DNA of 24,063 bases from NCBI GenBank assembly GCA_023424215.1, contig JAFAEC010000053.1, positions 1-24,063 of the forward strand, in the 5' to 3' direction. This document shows positions 1 to 6,893 of the stretch, in pieces. Each line of letters begins with the position of its first letter. Position 1 is the first letter of the stretch. The notes below the pieces were generated by a model. The model did no database searches and was not told the DNA's origin. It was given only the letters and a program-made list of their open reading frames with translations. The DNA comes from Pseudomonadota bacterium. Its GTDB lineage: Bacteria > Pseudomonadota > Alphaproteobacteria > Caulobacterales > Caulobacteraceae. The translations under genes were made by a program, and so were the position numbers.

Positions 1-249
1 ACCCAGGCCGAGATCGGCTTCGAGGAACTGCGCGTCGACGAGGACGTGGCCAAGGTCTCGGTCGTCGGCGTCGGCATGCGCAGCCACGCCGGCGTCGCCC
101 AGACCATGTTCAAGGCGCTGGCGGACAAGGGCGTGAAGTTCCAGGCGATCTCCACGTCCGAGATCAAGATCAGCGTGCTGATCGATGCGGCCTATGCGGA
201 ACTGGCCGTTCGTGCGCTTCATTCGGCTTACGGACTGGAAGCGGTCTAG
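1..249 (+). CDS. lysC: Aspartate kinase, C-terminal end (partial)
   Basis: Only the last 82 residues are present; the frame is open to the left edge of the window. They form a C-terminal ACT domain with the family's typical wording: VAKVSVVGVGMRSHAGVAQ, then a helix (MFKALADKGV) and the strand segment QAISTSEIKISVLID. Aspartate kinase phosphorylates L-aspartate, the first step toward lysine, threonine, methionine and diaminopimelate. The ACT domains bind the feedback inhibitors (family knowledge). The catalytic domain lies outside the window. The gene ends in TAG, and ptsP starts 49 bases downstream on the same strand, the lysC-ptsP neighbourhood I recall from Caulobacter. dapE, later in the same diaminopimelate pathway, lies in this window but about 10 kb away. 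Confidence 0.93.
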   Translation, partial: TQAEIGFEELRVDEDVAKVSVVGVGMRSHAGVAQTMFKALADKGVKFQAISTSEIKISVLIDAAYAELAVRALHSAYGLEAV

Positions 250-298
250 AAAACAAGCTTGGCCGCGCCCATCTTCGGCGTTGGCTTTCGGAGGGACC

Positions 299-2566
299 AT
301 GCCGGTTGGCGGATTGACGACGAGGGGGCCAAGGAACCTCCTTCGACAGATCCGCGAGGCTATGGCGGGGGCCGCTCCCGCGCAGGACCGGCTGGACACC
401 GTTGTCAAAATCATCGCCCAGTCGATGGTCGCCGAGGTCTGCTCCATCTATCTGCGCCGCGCGTCCGGCGACCTCGAACTGTTCGCCACCCAGGGCCTGA
501 AGCCCGAGGCCGTGCACAACACCCGCCTGCGTCCCGGCGAAGGTCTGGTCGGCGAGGTGGCCCGCTCGGCCGCTCCGATCAGCCTGTCGGACGCCCCGAC
601 CCACCCCAGCTTCTCCTACCGTCCGGAAACGGGCGAGGACCCCTACCACGCCTTCCTCGGCGCCCCGCTGCTGCGCGGCGGCCGGGCCATCGGGGTGCTG
701 GTCGTCCAGAACCGGTCCGAGCGTCGCTATGACGACGAGGAGGTCGAGGACATCCAGACCATCGCCATGGTGCTGGCCGAGACCGTCGCCTCGGGCGAGC
801 TTCTGGGCCAGGAGGAACTGCGCGACATCGAGGTCGCGCCGCATCGTCCCGAGCGCCTGAAGGGCCAGCGCTTCGCGGAAGGCCTGGCCTTCGGCCATGT
901 CGTCCTGCACGAGGCGCCGGTGCCGCCGGAGAACCTGCTGGCCGAGGACCCCCAGGCCGAGGAAGTGCGCCTGCACGAGGCGCTGGTCGGGCTGAAGGCG
1001 AACATCGACCAGATGCTGGAAGGCGGGCAGGGCGGGCTTGCCGGACCCTCGTTCGAGGTTCTCGAGACCTACCGCATGTTCGCCGACGATCGCGGCTGGA
1101 ACCGCTCGCTGGTCGAGGCGGTCCGCACCGGCCTGACCGCCGAGGCGGCGGTCGACCGCGTGCGCAACGAGCACCGCGCCCGCTTCGCCAAGGCGCGCGA
1201 CCCCTACATAAAGGAGCGGCTGCACGACTTCGAGGACCTCGCCAACCGGCTCCTGCGAGTCCTCGCCGGCGACCGGCCCGGCGAGCGCGAACTGCCGGAC
1301 GACGCCATTCTCGTGGCCCGCAACCTCGGTCCGGCCGACCTGCTGGAGTATCCGCGCCACAAGCTGCGGGGCCTGCTGCTCGAGGAGGGGTCGGCCGCCA
1401 GCCATGCGGCCATCGTCGCCCGCGCGCTGCAGATTCCCTGCGTCGGCCGCCTCATGGGGCTGCGCGACCGGCTGTCCGAGGGCGACCTCGTCATCGCCGA
1501 CGGCGAGACCGGCGAGGCCTACCTCCGGCCGCGGCCCGACATGCTCGCCGCCGTGGAATCGCGCATGCAGGTGCGCAGCCAGCGCGAGGCCGAGTTCGCC
1601 GCGCTGCGCGACACCCCGGCCGTCACGCTCGACGGCCAGCGCATCACCCTGCTCACCAACGCCGGCCTCGCCGTCGACCTGGAGAACCTCGACGCGGTCG
1701 GGGCGGAGGGCATCGGCCTGTTCCGCACCGAGTTCCAGTTCATGGTCTCGGACGAACTGCCGCGTCTCGACAGCCAGACGGCGCTGTACCGACGGGTGCT
1801 GGACACGGCCGGCCGCCGCCCCGTGACCTTCCGGACGCTGGACATCGGCGGCGACAAGGTCCTGCCGTACCTGGAGACCGAGCGCGAGGAGAACCCCGCC
1901 CTGGGCCGGCGCGCCGTCCGCCTCGGGCTCGACCGTCCCGGCCTGCTGCGGTTGCAGCTGCGCGCCCTGTTGACCGCCGCCGCCGGACGCGAGTTGCGGG
2001 TCATGTTCCCGATGATCGCCACCGTCGACGAGTTCCGGCACGCCCGCGAGCTGGTCGATGTCGAATGCGCCTGGGCGCGGCGCCGCGGGCGGGCCCTGCC
2101 GGACCTCCTGAGGGTCGGCGCGATGATCGAGTGCCCGTCGCTGCTGTGGCACCTCGACGCCCTGCTGCCGCTGACCGATTTCGTCTCGGTCGGGACCAAC
2201 GACCTGTTCCAGTACATGTTCGCCGCCGACCGCACCAATCCGCTGGTGGCGGACCGCTACGACCCCCTGTCGCCCCCGGCGCTGCGGGCCCTGGCGGAGA
2301 TCCAGCGTCGCTGCGCCGACACCGGCACGCCGGTGTCGGTCTGCGGGGAGCTGGCCGGACGTCCGCTTGAGGCCTTCGCCCTCCTGACCCTCGGCTTCAC
2401 CCGCCTGTCCGCCCCCGCCGGCGGGGTGGGGGCGGTGAAGCGGATGATCCTCTCGGCGGACCTCGGCGCGGCCCGACGCGGCATGGCCAACCTGCTCGGC
2501 TCGTCCTCCGCCTCCATCCGCGGCGAGCTGGAGAGTCTGGCGCGGAAGTTGAACGTCACGATCTGA
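299..2566 (+). CDS. ptsP: Phosphoenolpyruvate--protein phosphotransferase, nitrogen-type enzyme I (PtsP)
   Basis: The 755-residue product matches the usual EI-Ntr length. It transfers phosphate from phosphoenolpyruvate to NPr, starting the regulatory nitrogen PTS relay in the cytoplasm. An N-terminal GAF domain (about residues 20-165, with CSIYLRRASGDLELFATQGL) separates it from the sugar-PTS enzyme I; GAF domains of this family bind small effectors such as glutamine. The PEP-utilising N-terminal domain follows (about 170-300). The swivelling phosphohistidine domain has SAASHAAIVARA, with the phospho-acceptor at His369. The C-terminal TIM barrel carries GLFRTEFQFM, SVGTNDLFQY and the catalytic Cys682 in SVCGELAG. 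I chose the ATG at 299 because GGAGGG lies just upstream and homologues begin near here. The frame stays open to an ATG at 185, but that would overlap the lysC end and adds an unlikely leader. Confidence 0.95.
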   Translation: MPVGGLTTRGPRNLLRQIREAMAGAAPAQDRLDTVVKIIAQSMVAEVCSIYLRRASGDLELFATQGLKPEAVHNTRLRPGEGLVGEVARSAAPISLSDAPTHPSFSYRPETGEDPYHAFLGAPLLRGGRAIGVLVVQNRSERRYDDEEVEDIQTIAMVLAETVASGELLGQEELRDIEVAPHRPERLKGQRFAEGLAFGHVVLHEAPVPPENLLAEDPQAEEVRLHEALVGLKANIDQMLEGGQGGLAGPSFEVLETYRMFADDRGWNRSLVEAVRTGLTAEAAVDRVRNEHRARFAKARDPYIKERLHDFEDLANRLLRVLAGDRPGERELPDDAILVARNLGPADLLEYPRHKLRGLLLEEGSAASHAAIVARALQIPCVGRLMGLRDRLSEGDLVIADGETGEAYLRPRPDMLAAVESRMQVRSQREAEFAALRDTPAVTLDGQRITLLTNAGLAVDLENLDAVGAEGIGLFRTEFQFMVSDELPRLDSQTALYRRVLDTAGRRPVTFRTLDIGGDKVLPYLETEREENPALGRRAVRLGLDRPGLLRLQLRALLTAAAGRELRVMFPMIATVDEFRHARELVDVECAWARRRGRALPDLLRVGAMIECPSLLWHLDALLPLTDFVSVGTNDLFQYMFAADRTNPLVADRYDPLSPPALRALAEIQRRCADTGTPVSVCGELAGRPLEAFALLTLGFTRLSAPAGGVGAVKRMILSADLGAARRGMANLLGSSSASIRGELESLARKLNVTI

Positions 2567-2568
2567 CC

Positions 2569-2596
2569 GGCGCCCGGCCACAGCGGCCAGGGCGCC
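2569..2596 (+). terminator. Hairpin terminator after ptsP
   Basis: An inverted repeat starts two bases after the ptsP stop. Arms GGCGCCC-GGCC (2569-2579) and GGCC-A-GGGCGCC (2585-2596) pair over 11 bp with a single bulged A and a 5-base loop. No T-run follows, which is common in such GC-rich genomes. It probably ends the lysC-ptsP transcript. Confidence 0.65.
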
Positions 2597-2628
2597 TAAC
2601 AAATCGTTGATCGGTCGATGCTAATGAG

Positions 2629-2637
2629 TTATCCACA
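2629..2637 (+). promoter_or_regulatory. Perfect DnaA box upstream of rodZ
   Basis: TTATCCACA matches the 9-base DnaA consensus TTATNCACA exactly. It lies in the ptsP-rodZ intergenic region, about 119 bases before the chosen rodZ start. I saw no other exact copy on either strand of the window. Binding by DnaA is inferred only from the sequence. Confidence 0.5.
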
Positions 2638-2755
2638 AGGTGAACTCGATGGGCTCGCGGGGGGCGGCCCGGACTGTCATCCCGATATGATACGGGGGCC
2701 GGGTTCGAGTACGGCGGGCGGCGTCTCCGCGCCGCCGAGCGTTGGGTGGGGCGTC

Positions 2756-3856
2756 ATGGCGCTGGATGCGGGCAAGGGCCCGGAAGAGTACGGAGTGCAG
2801 GCGGACTGGCGGGACGTCATTCCCCCCATCACCGACGCCCCGACTCTCGGCGACGGCCTGCGGGACGCCCGCGAACGCTCCGGTCGCTCCCTGATCGAGC
2901 TGTCCAGCGTCACCCGCGTGCCGGTGCGTTACCTGTCGGCGCTGGAGCAGAACGACTTCTCCGTCCTTCCCAACCGCGTCTTCTCGATCGGATATGTCCG
3001 CGCCTACGCCGCCGCGCTCGGGCTGGACGAGCAGCTGGCCGTGGAACGGTTCAAGCAGGAGACGCCGGACCCTTCGGTCCCCCTGCAGCCGCCGGTCGGC
3101 GTCGCCTTCGAGGAGGTGCGCCGCTATTCGCCGCGTCTGATCGCCGCCGGTCTGGCGCTGGTGATCGCCGTCGTCGGCTGGAACGTGTTCCAGCGCGTCA
3201 GCCTGATGCGCGCGCCGCAGCCCTCCGACATCGCCGAGGTGCCGGAGAGCTGGCGTCTGGGCGAGGTGCCGGGGCAGGGGGAGCTGTTCCGTCTGGCCGC
3301 GCCGCGTCCGGCCCCGCCGGACCAGACCGTGCCGGCGCTCTACGTCACTCCCGGGCTCGAGGCCCAGCTCACCGGGGTCGATCCGGAATCGCCCGAGGCC
3401 GTCGCGGCCGCGGCCTTGGCCGCGCCCCCGGTCCAGAAGGCCTTCAACCCGCGCGGCGCCATCTACGGCGCTTCGGCCAACGCCTCCCAGGTGGTGATTC
3501 AGGCCCGTAAGGCCGCGGGTCTGGTGGTGCGCATGGCCGACGGCCGGGTGCTGTTCGCGCGTCAGCTGGCCGCCGGAGACGCCTGGCGGGCCCCTGTCGG
3601 CGTCGCGGCGACGGTCGACGTCTCGGATCCGGCGGCCTTCGACGTCTATCTGAACGGCGAACACGGCGGCGCGCTGGAAACCAGCCTGACGCCGCTCGGC
3701 CAGTTGAACGCCCGCGCCCAGACGCTCGCCCGTCAGGCCGCCGCGGAGGTCTCCGCCCGCGCCGAGGCGGCCCGCGCCGCCGCCGTGCGTGCGCAGGACC
3801 AGGCCCAGCTGCAGGCGGCGTCGATGCAGGCCGTGGTGAACTCCGCCGGCGGCTGA
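2756..3856 (+). CDS. rodZ: RodZ-like cytoskeletal/morphogenesis protein (HTH + membrane + DUF4115-like domain)
   Basis: From the ATG at 2756 the product has 366 residues. The N-terminal helix-turn-helix (about 28-95: LGDGLRDARERSGRSLIELS, RVPVRYLSALEQNDF, VFSIGYVRAYAAALGL) is the RodZ-type Cro/XRE fold. One transmembrane helix follows (128-148, LIAAGLALVIAVVGWNVFQRV). After a Pro/Ala-rich linker comes a periplasmic C-terminal domain of the RodZ C-terminal (DUF4115) kind (GLVVRMADGRVLFARQLAAGDAWR, FDVYLNGEHGG), then an Ala-rich, probably helical tail. RodZ links MreB filaments to the wall-building machinery. ispG directly follows, as in E. coli. The frame is open from 2618, but the extra 46 residues are low-complexity, so I prefer the internal ATG, which has GGGTGGGG just upstream. 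A different RodZ-family paralogue is possible. Confidence 0.8.
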   Translation: MALDAGKGPEEYGVQADWRDVIPPITDAPTLGDGLRDARERSGRSLIELSSVTRVPVRYLSALEQNDFSVLPNRVFSIGYVRAYAAALGLDEQLAVERFKQETPDPSVPLQPPVGVAFEEVRRYSPRLIAAGLALVIAVVGWNVFQRVSLMRAPQPSDIAEVPESWRLGEVPGQGELFRLAAPRPAPPDQTVPALYVTPGLEAQLTGVDPESPEAVAAAALAAPPVQKAFNPRGAIYGASANASQVVIQARKAAGLVVRMADGRVLFARQLAAGDAWRAPVGVAATVDVSDPAAFDVYLNGEHGGALETSLTPLGQLNARAQTLARQAAAEVSARAEAARAAAVRAQDQAQLQAASMQAVVNSAGG

Positions 3857-3915
3857 CCGCCGCGACCGTCTGTGTCGTGGCCATGCCGCATTCCCGTGCC
3901 TATGTTCGACCCCGC

Positions 3916-5061
3916 ATGAGCCTCGATCACACCCACGTCCGTCCCTGGCGCCACATCGAGCGCCGCAAGAGCCGCCAGATCATGGTCGGCTCCGTGCCCG
4001 TCGGCGGCGACGCGCCGATCACCGTGCAGTCGATGACCAACACGCCGACGGCCGACGCGGCGGCGACGATCGATCAGATCCGGCGCCTCGAGGAGGCCGG
4101 GGCCGACATCGTCCGTGTCTCCTGTCCCGACGAGGACTCGACCGCCGCCTTCCGGACCATCGCGCGCGAGGCCAGGGTCCCGCTGGTGGCCGACATCCAC
4201 TTCCACTACCGGCGCGGCATCGAGGCGGCCGAGGCCGGCGCCGCCTGCCTGCGCATCAACCCCGGCAACATCGGCAGTCCCGACCGGGTGCGCGAGGTGA
4301 TCCAGGCGGCCAAGGACCATGGCTGCTCCATGCGCATCGGCGTCAACGCCGGCTCCCTCGAGCGCGACCTGCTGGAGAAGTATGGCGAGCCATGCCCGGA
4401 CGCCATGGTCGAGAGCGCGCTGAACCACGCCCGCATCCTGCAGAACCACGACTTCCACGAGTTCAAGATCTCGGTGAAGGCGTCCGACCCGTTCCTGACC
4501 GTCGCCGCCTACCAGCAGCTGGCCGAGGCCATCGACTGCCCACTCCATCTCGGCGTCACCGAGGCGGGACCGCTGCGCACCGGCACGATCAAGTCCTCGA
4601 TCGGCCTGGGCTCGATGCTGTGGGCCGGCATCGGGGACACCATCCGCGTTTCCCTCGCCGCCGATCCGGTGGAGGAGATCAAGGTCGGCTTCGACATCCT
4701 CAAGTCGCTGGGCCTTCGTCACCGCGGGGTCAACATCATCGCCTGCCCGTCGTGCGCCCGGCAGGGGTTCGACGTGATCCAGACCGTCGGCATCCTCGAG
4801 GAGAAGCTGGCTCACGTGACCACGCCGATGTCGCTGTCGATCATCGGCTGCGTGGTCAACGGCCCCGGCGAGGCCCTCTACACCGACGTCGGCTTCACCG
4901 GCGGCGGCAAGGGCGCGGGCATGGTGTACCTGAACGGCAAGATCGCCCACAAACAGGCCAACGAGGGGATGATCGACGAGATCGTCGCCCGCGTGGAGGA
5001 GAAGGCCGCGGAGCTCGAGGCCGCCCGCGCGGCGGGCGGGGTTCCCCGGGCCGCCGCCTGA
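3916..5061 (+). CDS. ispG: 4-hydroxy-3-methylbut-2-en-1-yl diphosphate synthase (IspG/GcpE)
   Basis: This is a single-TIM-barrel bacterial IspG of 381 residues, the usual length. It converts MEcPP to HMBPP in the MEP pathway of isoprenoid synthesis, using a [4Fe-4S] cluster. Visible motifs are VQSMTNTPTADAAATI and VRVSCPDEDSTAAFR near the N-terminus, and ADIHFHYRRG and LRINPGNIG in the barrel. The cluster ligands are Cys277 and Cys280 (ACPSCARQGFD) and Cys312, with Glu319 in GCVVNGPGEAL. The start is uncertain: in-frame GTG 3877 and ATG 3883 also exist and none has a clear Shine-Dalgarno sequence. I chose 3916 because the family-like sequence (RPWRHIERRKSRQI) starts just after it. It lies close behind rodZ and may be co-transcribed with it. 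Confidence 0.95.
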   Translation: MSLDHTHVRPWRHIERRKSRQIMVGSVPVGGDAPITVQSMTNTPTADAAATIDQIRRLEEAGADIVRVSCPDEDSTAAFRTIAREARVPLVADIHFHYRRGIEAAEAGAACLRINPGNIGSPDRVREVIQAAKDHGCSMRIGVNAGSLERDLLEKYGEPCPDAMVESALNHARILQNHDFHEFKISVKASDPFLTVAAYQQLAEAIDCPLHLGVTEAGPLRTGTIKSSIGLGSMLWAGIGDTIRVSLAADPVEEIKVGFDILKSLGLRHRGVNIIACPSCARQGFDVIQTVGILEEKLAHVTTPMSLSIIGCVVNGPGEALYTDVGFTGGGKGAGMVYLNGKIAHKQANEGMIDEIVARVEEKAAELEAARAAGGVPRAAA

Positions 5062-5078
5062 CCTCAGCTCTTCAGGCG
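5055..5078. terminator. Bidirectional hairpin over both stop codons of ispG and the ABC permease
   Basis: CGCCTGA (5055-5061) and TCAGGCG (5072-5078) form a perfect 7-bp inverted repeat with a 10-base loop. The left arm contains the ispG TGA, and the permease stop (5064-5066) lies in the loop. The genes are only two bases apart, so this hairpin is the only visible candidate for ending transcription from both sides. Confidence 0.5.
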
Positions 5079-5882
5079 CCAGCCTGAGCGGAACACGGCC
5101 CAGCAGGCCACCGCCAGGGCCGCGGTCAACGCCGCGCTCATCGCCACCCCGATGCGGATGTCGCCCTCGGCGTGACCGATGAAGCCGGAGCGGAAGCCGT
5201 CGATCAGGTAGAAGAACGGATTGAAGTGGCTGATCGTGGCGAACGGCTCGGGCAGGTTCTCGACGAGGTAGAAGGCGCCGGACAGGAAGGTCATCGGCAT
5301 GACCACGAAGTTCTGCACCGCCGCCAGGTGGTCGAACTTCTCGGACCACAGGCCGGCGAAGACGCCCAGCATGCCCATCATCAGCGACGCCGCCAGGGCG
5401 AACCAGACGATGGCCACCACGTTGGTCACGCCCAGCCGCGCGAACGGGAGCACGCAGACGGCCGTCACCAGCCCGACCGCCAGGCCTCGCGTGGCGGCGC
5501 CGAGCGAGAAGCCGATGGTCAGCTCCAGTGGGGTCAGGGGCGGGGTCAGGAAGTCCGTCGCCGTGCCCATGATCTTGGCCTGGATCAGGCTGGACGAGGC
5601 GTTGGCGAAGGCGTTGTTGAGCATGGCCATCATGATCAGGCCGGGGGCCACGAACTCGGCGAACGGCGTGCCGTGCAGCGGCGGCCGCGCGCCCTGCAGG
5701 GCGACTACGAAGACCATCATGTAGAGCAGGGTGGTGACGACGGGCGCCGCGACCGTCTGCGCTCCCACCTTCCAGAACCGTCGCACCTCCTTGAGGTAGA
5801 GGGTCCTCACGCCCTCCCAGTTCACCCCGTGGTAGCGGCGGGGCTGCGGCGGACGGGCGGGCATGGCGGCGAGATCGGTCAT
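5064..5882 (-). CDS. ABC-2 type transporter permease (YadH/NodJ-like)
   Basis: This 272-residue inner-membrane protein has about six hydrophobic segments (for example VVTTLLYMMVFVVALQGA, FVAPGLIMMAMLNNAFANAS, GLAVGLVTAVCVLPFARLGV, VAIVWFALAASLMMGMLGVF, FVVMPMTFLSGAFYLVENLP and the C-terminal ALTAALAVACWAVFR). The closing motif HFNPFFYLIDGFRSGFIG is characteristic of ABC-2 permeases of the YadH/NodJ group. Such permeases export polysaccharides, lipids or drugs with a separate ATPase; the substrate cannot be read from the sequence. No ATPase gene is adjacent: divergent gcrA lies upstream and convergent ispG downstream. The start at 5882 has no good ribosome binding site; an ATG six codons further in is an alternative. 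Confidence 0.88.
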   Translation of the reverse strand: MTDLAAMPARPPQPRRYHGVNWEGVRTLYLKEVRRFWKVGAQTVAAPVVTTLLYMMVFVVALQGARPPLHGTPFAEFVAPGLIMMAMLNNAFANASSSLIQAKIMGTATDFLTPPLTPLELTIGFSLGAATRGLAVGLVTAVCVLPFARLGVTNVVAIVWFALAASLMMGMLGVFAGLWSEKFDHLAAVQNFVVMPMTFLSGAFYLVENLPEPFATISHFNPFFYLIDGFRSGFIGHAEGDIRIGVAMSAALTAALAVACWAVFRSGWRLKS

Positions 5883-5916
5883 CGGGCGGAGATGCGGGCG
5901 CGGCGCAAGCGGCGCA

Positions 5917-6039
5917 AGTGGTTAGTGAGTAGTGGCTGGTGGTTGGTCGCATCGCACGGCCGATCGCGCGCCGCATGGCCGCCATTCAACTCCGCCCCCG
6001 CCCCTCCCCGTAGCCACTGACCACTGATCACTCACCACC
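5917..6039. repeat. Imperfect palindromic intergenic element (GTGG/TAGTG-rich arms)
   Basis: The left arm (5917-5942, built from AGTGG, TAGTGAG and GGTGG words) matches the reverse complement of the right arm (6014-6039, CCACT, GATCACT, CACC words) at 19 of 26 positions. About 71 bases separate the arms. The arms are themselves degenerate short repeats. This composition differs from flanking coding DNA and resembles intergenic repeats I recall from other alphaproteobacteria. No terminal-repeat transposon features are visible. Confidence 0.55.
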
Positions 6040-6100
6040 GGCTCGGCCGTGCCAGCGGCCGCGCCTTAACCATACCACATCTAGTTCCTGTGGACGGACC

Positions 6101-6105
6101 GAATC
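6101..6105. promoter_or_regulatory. GANTC (CcrM) methylation site upstream of gcrA
   Basis: GAATC is a target of the cell-cycle DNA methyltransferase CcrM and part of the signal recognised by GcrA in Caulobacter (established knowledge). It lies 17 bases left of the candidate CtrA box. Function here is inferred. Confidence 0.4.
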
Positions 6106-6121
6106 GCAGATATTGCGCGTT

Positions 6122-6137
6122 TTAAGGGCTGGTTTAC
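6122..6137 (+). promoter_or_regulatory. Candidate CtrA box in the gcrA promoter
   Basis: TTAA-N7-TTTAC matches 8 of the 9 defined positions of the CtrA consensus TTAA-N7-TTAAC. It lies about 75-90 bases before the gcrA start. CtrA is known to repress gcrA in Caulobacter, so the position makes sense. Binding is inferred. Confidence 0.5.
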
Positions 6138-6187
6138 GATTAGTGGTAGGTCGCGGCCCCGGGAGGAGGGGTCAGGCCCCAAATGTT

Positions 6188-6192
6188 GAATC
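6188..6192. promoter_or_regulatory. Second GANTC site, in the gcrA leader
   Basis: This second GAATC lies 21 bases before the gcrA ATG and just left of the ribosome binding site. It may be inside the transcribed leader. Confidence 0.35.
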
Positions 6193-6198
6193 TTACCC

Positions 6199-6204
6199 GG
6201 AGGG
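6199..6204 (+). promoter_or_regulatory. Ribosome binding site that fixes the gcrA start
   Basis: GGAGGG lies 8 bases before the ATG at 6213. The in-frame ATG at 6183 has no such signal, and its extra ten residues do not look like a GcrA N-terminus. Confidence 0.7.
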
Positions 6205-6212
6205 CGCCCCCA

Positions 6213-6731
6213 ATGACCCCAGGCTGGACCGAAGATCGCGTCGGCGCGCTGAAGAAGCTCTGGCTGGAAGGCCAGTCGGCGAGCCAGATCGCCAAGGCGC
6301 TCGGCGGCGGCGTCACCCGCAACGCCGTCATCGGCAAGGTGCACCGGCTGGGCCTTTCCGGCCGCGCCGCCCCTTCGCAGCCGGCCCGGGCCACCTTCCG
6401 CCCGTCGCGGCCGCGCCCGACGCCGCAGCCGACCCAGGCTCCGTCGGCTCCGCGCCGCATCGAGGCTGCCCAGCCGCGCCCCGCCGCGCCGGTGGTTCCG
6501 GCCCCGATGCCCGACCTGCCCGGCACCGCCACGGTGATGACGCTGGGCGCCCACATGTGCAAATGGCCGATCGGCGACCCGTCGTCGACCGAGTTCAGCT
6601 TCTGCGGCCGCCGCGCCTCGGAAGGCGTCTACTGCGTCGAGCACGCCCGCGTCGCCTATCAGCCCCAGGTCAGAAAGGGCGGCAAGGACGGCGCCGCCGA
6701 GCTGGCCCGCTCGCTGCGCCGCTACATCTGA
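6213..6731 (+). CDS. gcrA: Cell-cycle regulator GcrA
   Basis: The 172-residue product is about the size of Caulobacter GcrA. GcrA works with sigma-70 RNA polymerase and methylated GANTC promoters to drive S-phase genes such as those for division and ctrA. The N-terminal DNA-binding domain is clear (WTEDRVGALKKLWLEGQSAS, QIAKALGGGVTRNAVIGKVH, RLGLSGRAAPSQPAR). A long Pro/Ala/Arg-rich linker follows (about residues 60-105). The conserved C-terminal domain begins at TLGAHMCKWPIGDPSS and has possible metal ligands Cys116, Cys131, Cys141 and His144, ending in AAELARSLRRYI. The upstream region carries a CtrA-like box and two GANTC sites, suggesting feedback control. A hairpin terminator follows the gene. 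Confidence 0.96.
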   Translation: MTPGWTEDRVGALKKLWLEGQSASQIAKALGGGVTRNAVIGKVHRLGLSGRAAPSQPARATFRPSRPRPTPQPTQAPSAPRRIEAAQPRPAAPVVPAPMPDLPGTATVMTLGAHMCKWPIGDPSSTEFSFCGRRASEGVYCVEHARVAYQPQVRKGGKDGAAELARSLRRYI

Positions 6732-6744
6732 GTTCGATTTCCAG

Positions 6745-6772
6745 CGGGCGCGCGGTCCTTATCGCGCGCCCG
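6745..6772 (+). terminator. Hairpin terminator after gcrA
   Basis: GGGCGCGCG (6746-6754) and CGCGCGCCC (6763-6771) pair perfectly over 9 bp, extended by one outer C-G pair, around an 8-base loop. The stem begins 14 bases after the gcrA stop. The following GTCGTCGTT is only moderately T-rich. Confidence 0.75.
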
Positions 6773-6893
6773 TCGTCGTTCGGTCGCGAGACCGTCACAC
6801 ACGCCCTCTAGAGGGGCCGCCGTCCGCTCCGGAGCCGCTCAGGCGGTATCGGAACTGGGGCGGGGCTGCGGTTCTCCGGGTTGACGCAGCCCC

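Larger units (their letters stand above)
5883..6212. promoter_or_regulatory. 330-bp intergenic region between the ABC permease and gcrA
   Basis: No convincing gene lies in this stretch. It holds an imperfect palindromic repeat (5917-6039), two GANTC methylation sites, a near-consensus CtrA box and the gcrA leader with its ribosome binding site. The part from 6061 to 6160 is noticeably richer in A/T than the surroundings, as expected for a promoter. Both divergent promoters should lie here. I could not place -35/-10 elements with confidence. Confidence 0.6.

Noticed and set aside
170..2602. An 810-codon open frame on the minus strand
   Set aside because: It is antisense to ptsP, with no recognisable domain and shadow-like composition.
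2618..2755. N-terminal extension of rodZ from an ATG at 2618
   Set aside because: The extra 46 residues are low-complexity and unlike RodZ, and the region carries the DnaA box. Not excluded, but less likely than the ATG at 2756.
3733..5985. A 750-codon open frame on the minus strand
   Set aside because: It covers ispG antisense and the permease gene in another frame; both have strong family motifs in their own frames.
5917..6039. CRISPR array or transposon end
   Set aside because: There are no regular repeat-spacer units, no transposase gene and no target-site duplication visible; only one imperfect inverted pair.
6183..6212. Upstream ATG for gcrA
   Set aside because: It has no ribosome binding site; the ATG at 6213 has an ideal one, and GcrA proteins start with the WTEDRV-type segment close to Met.
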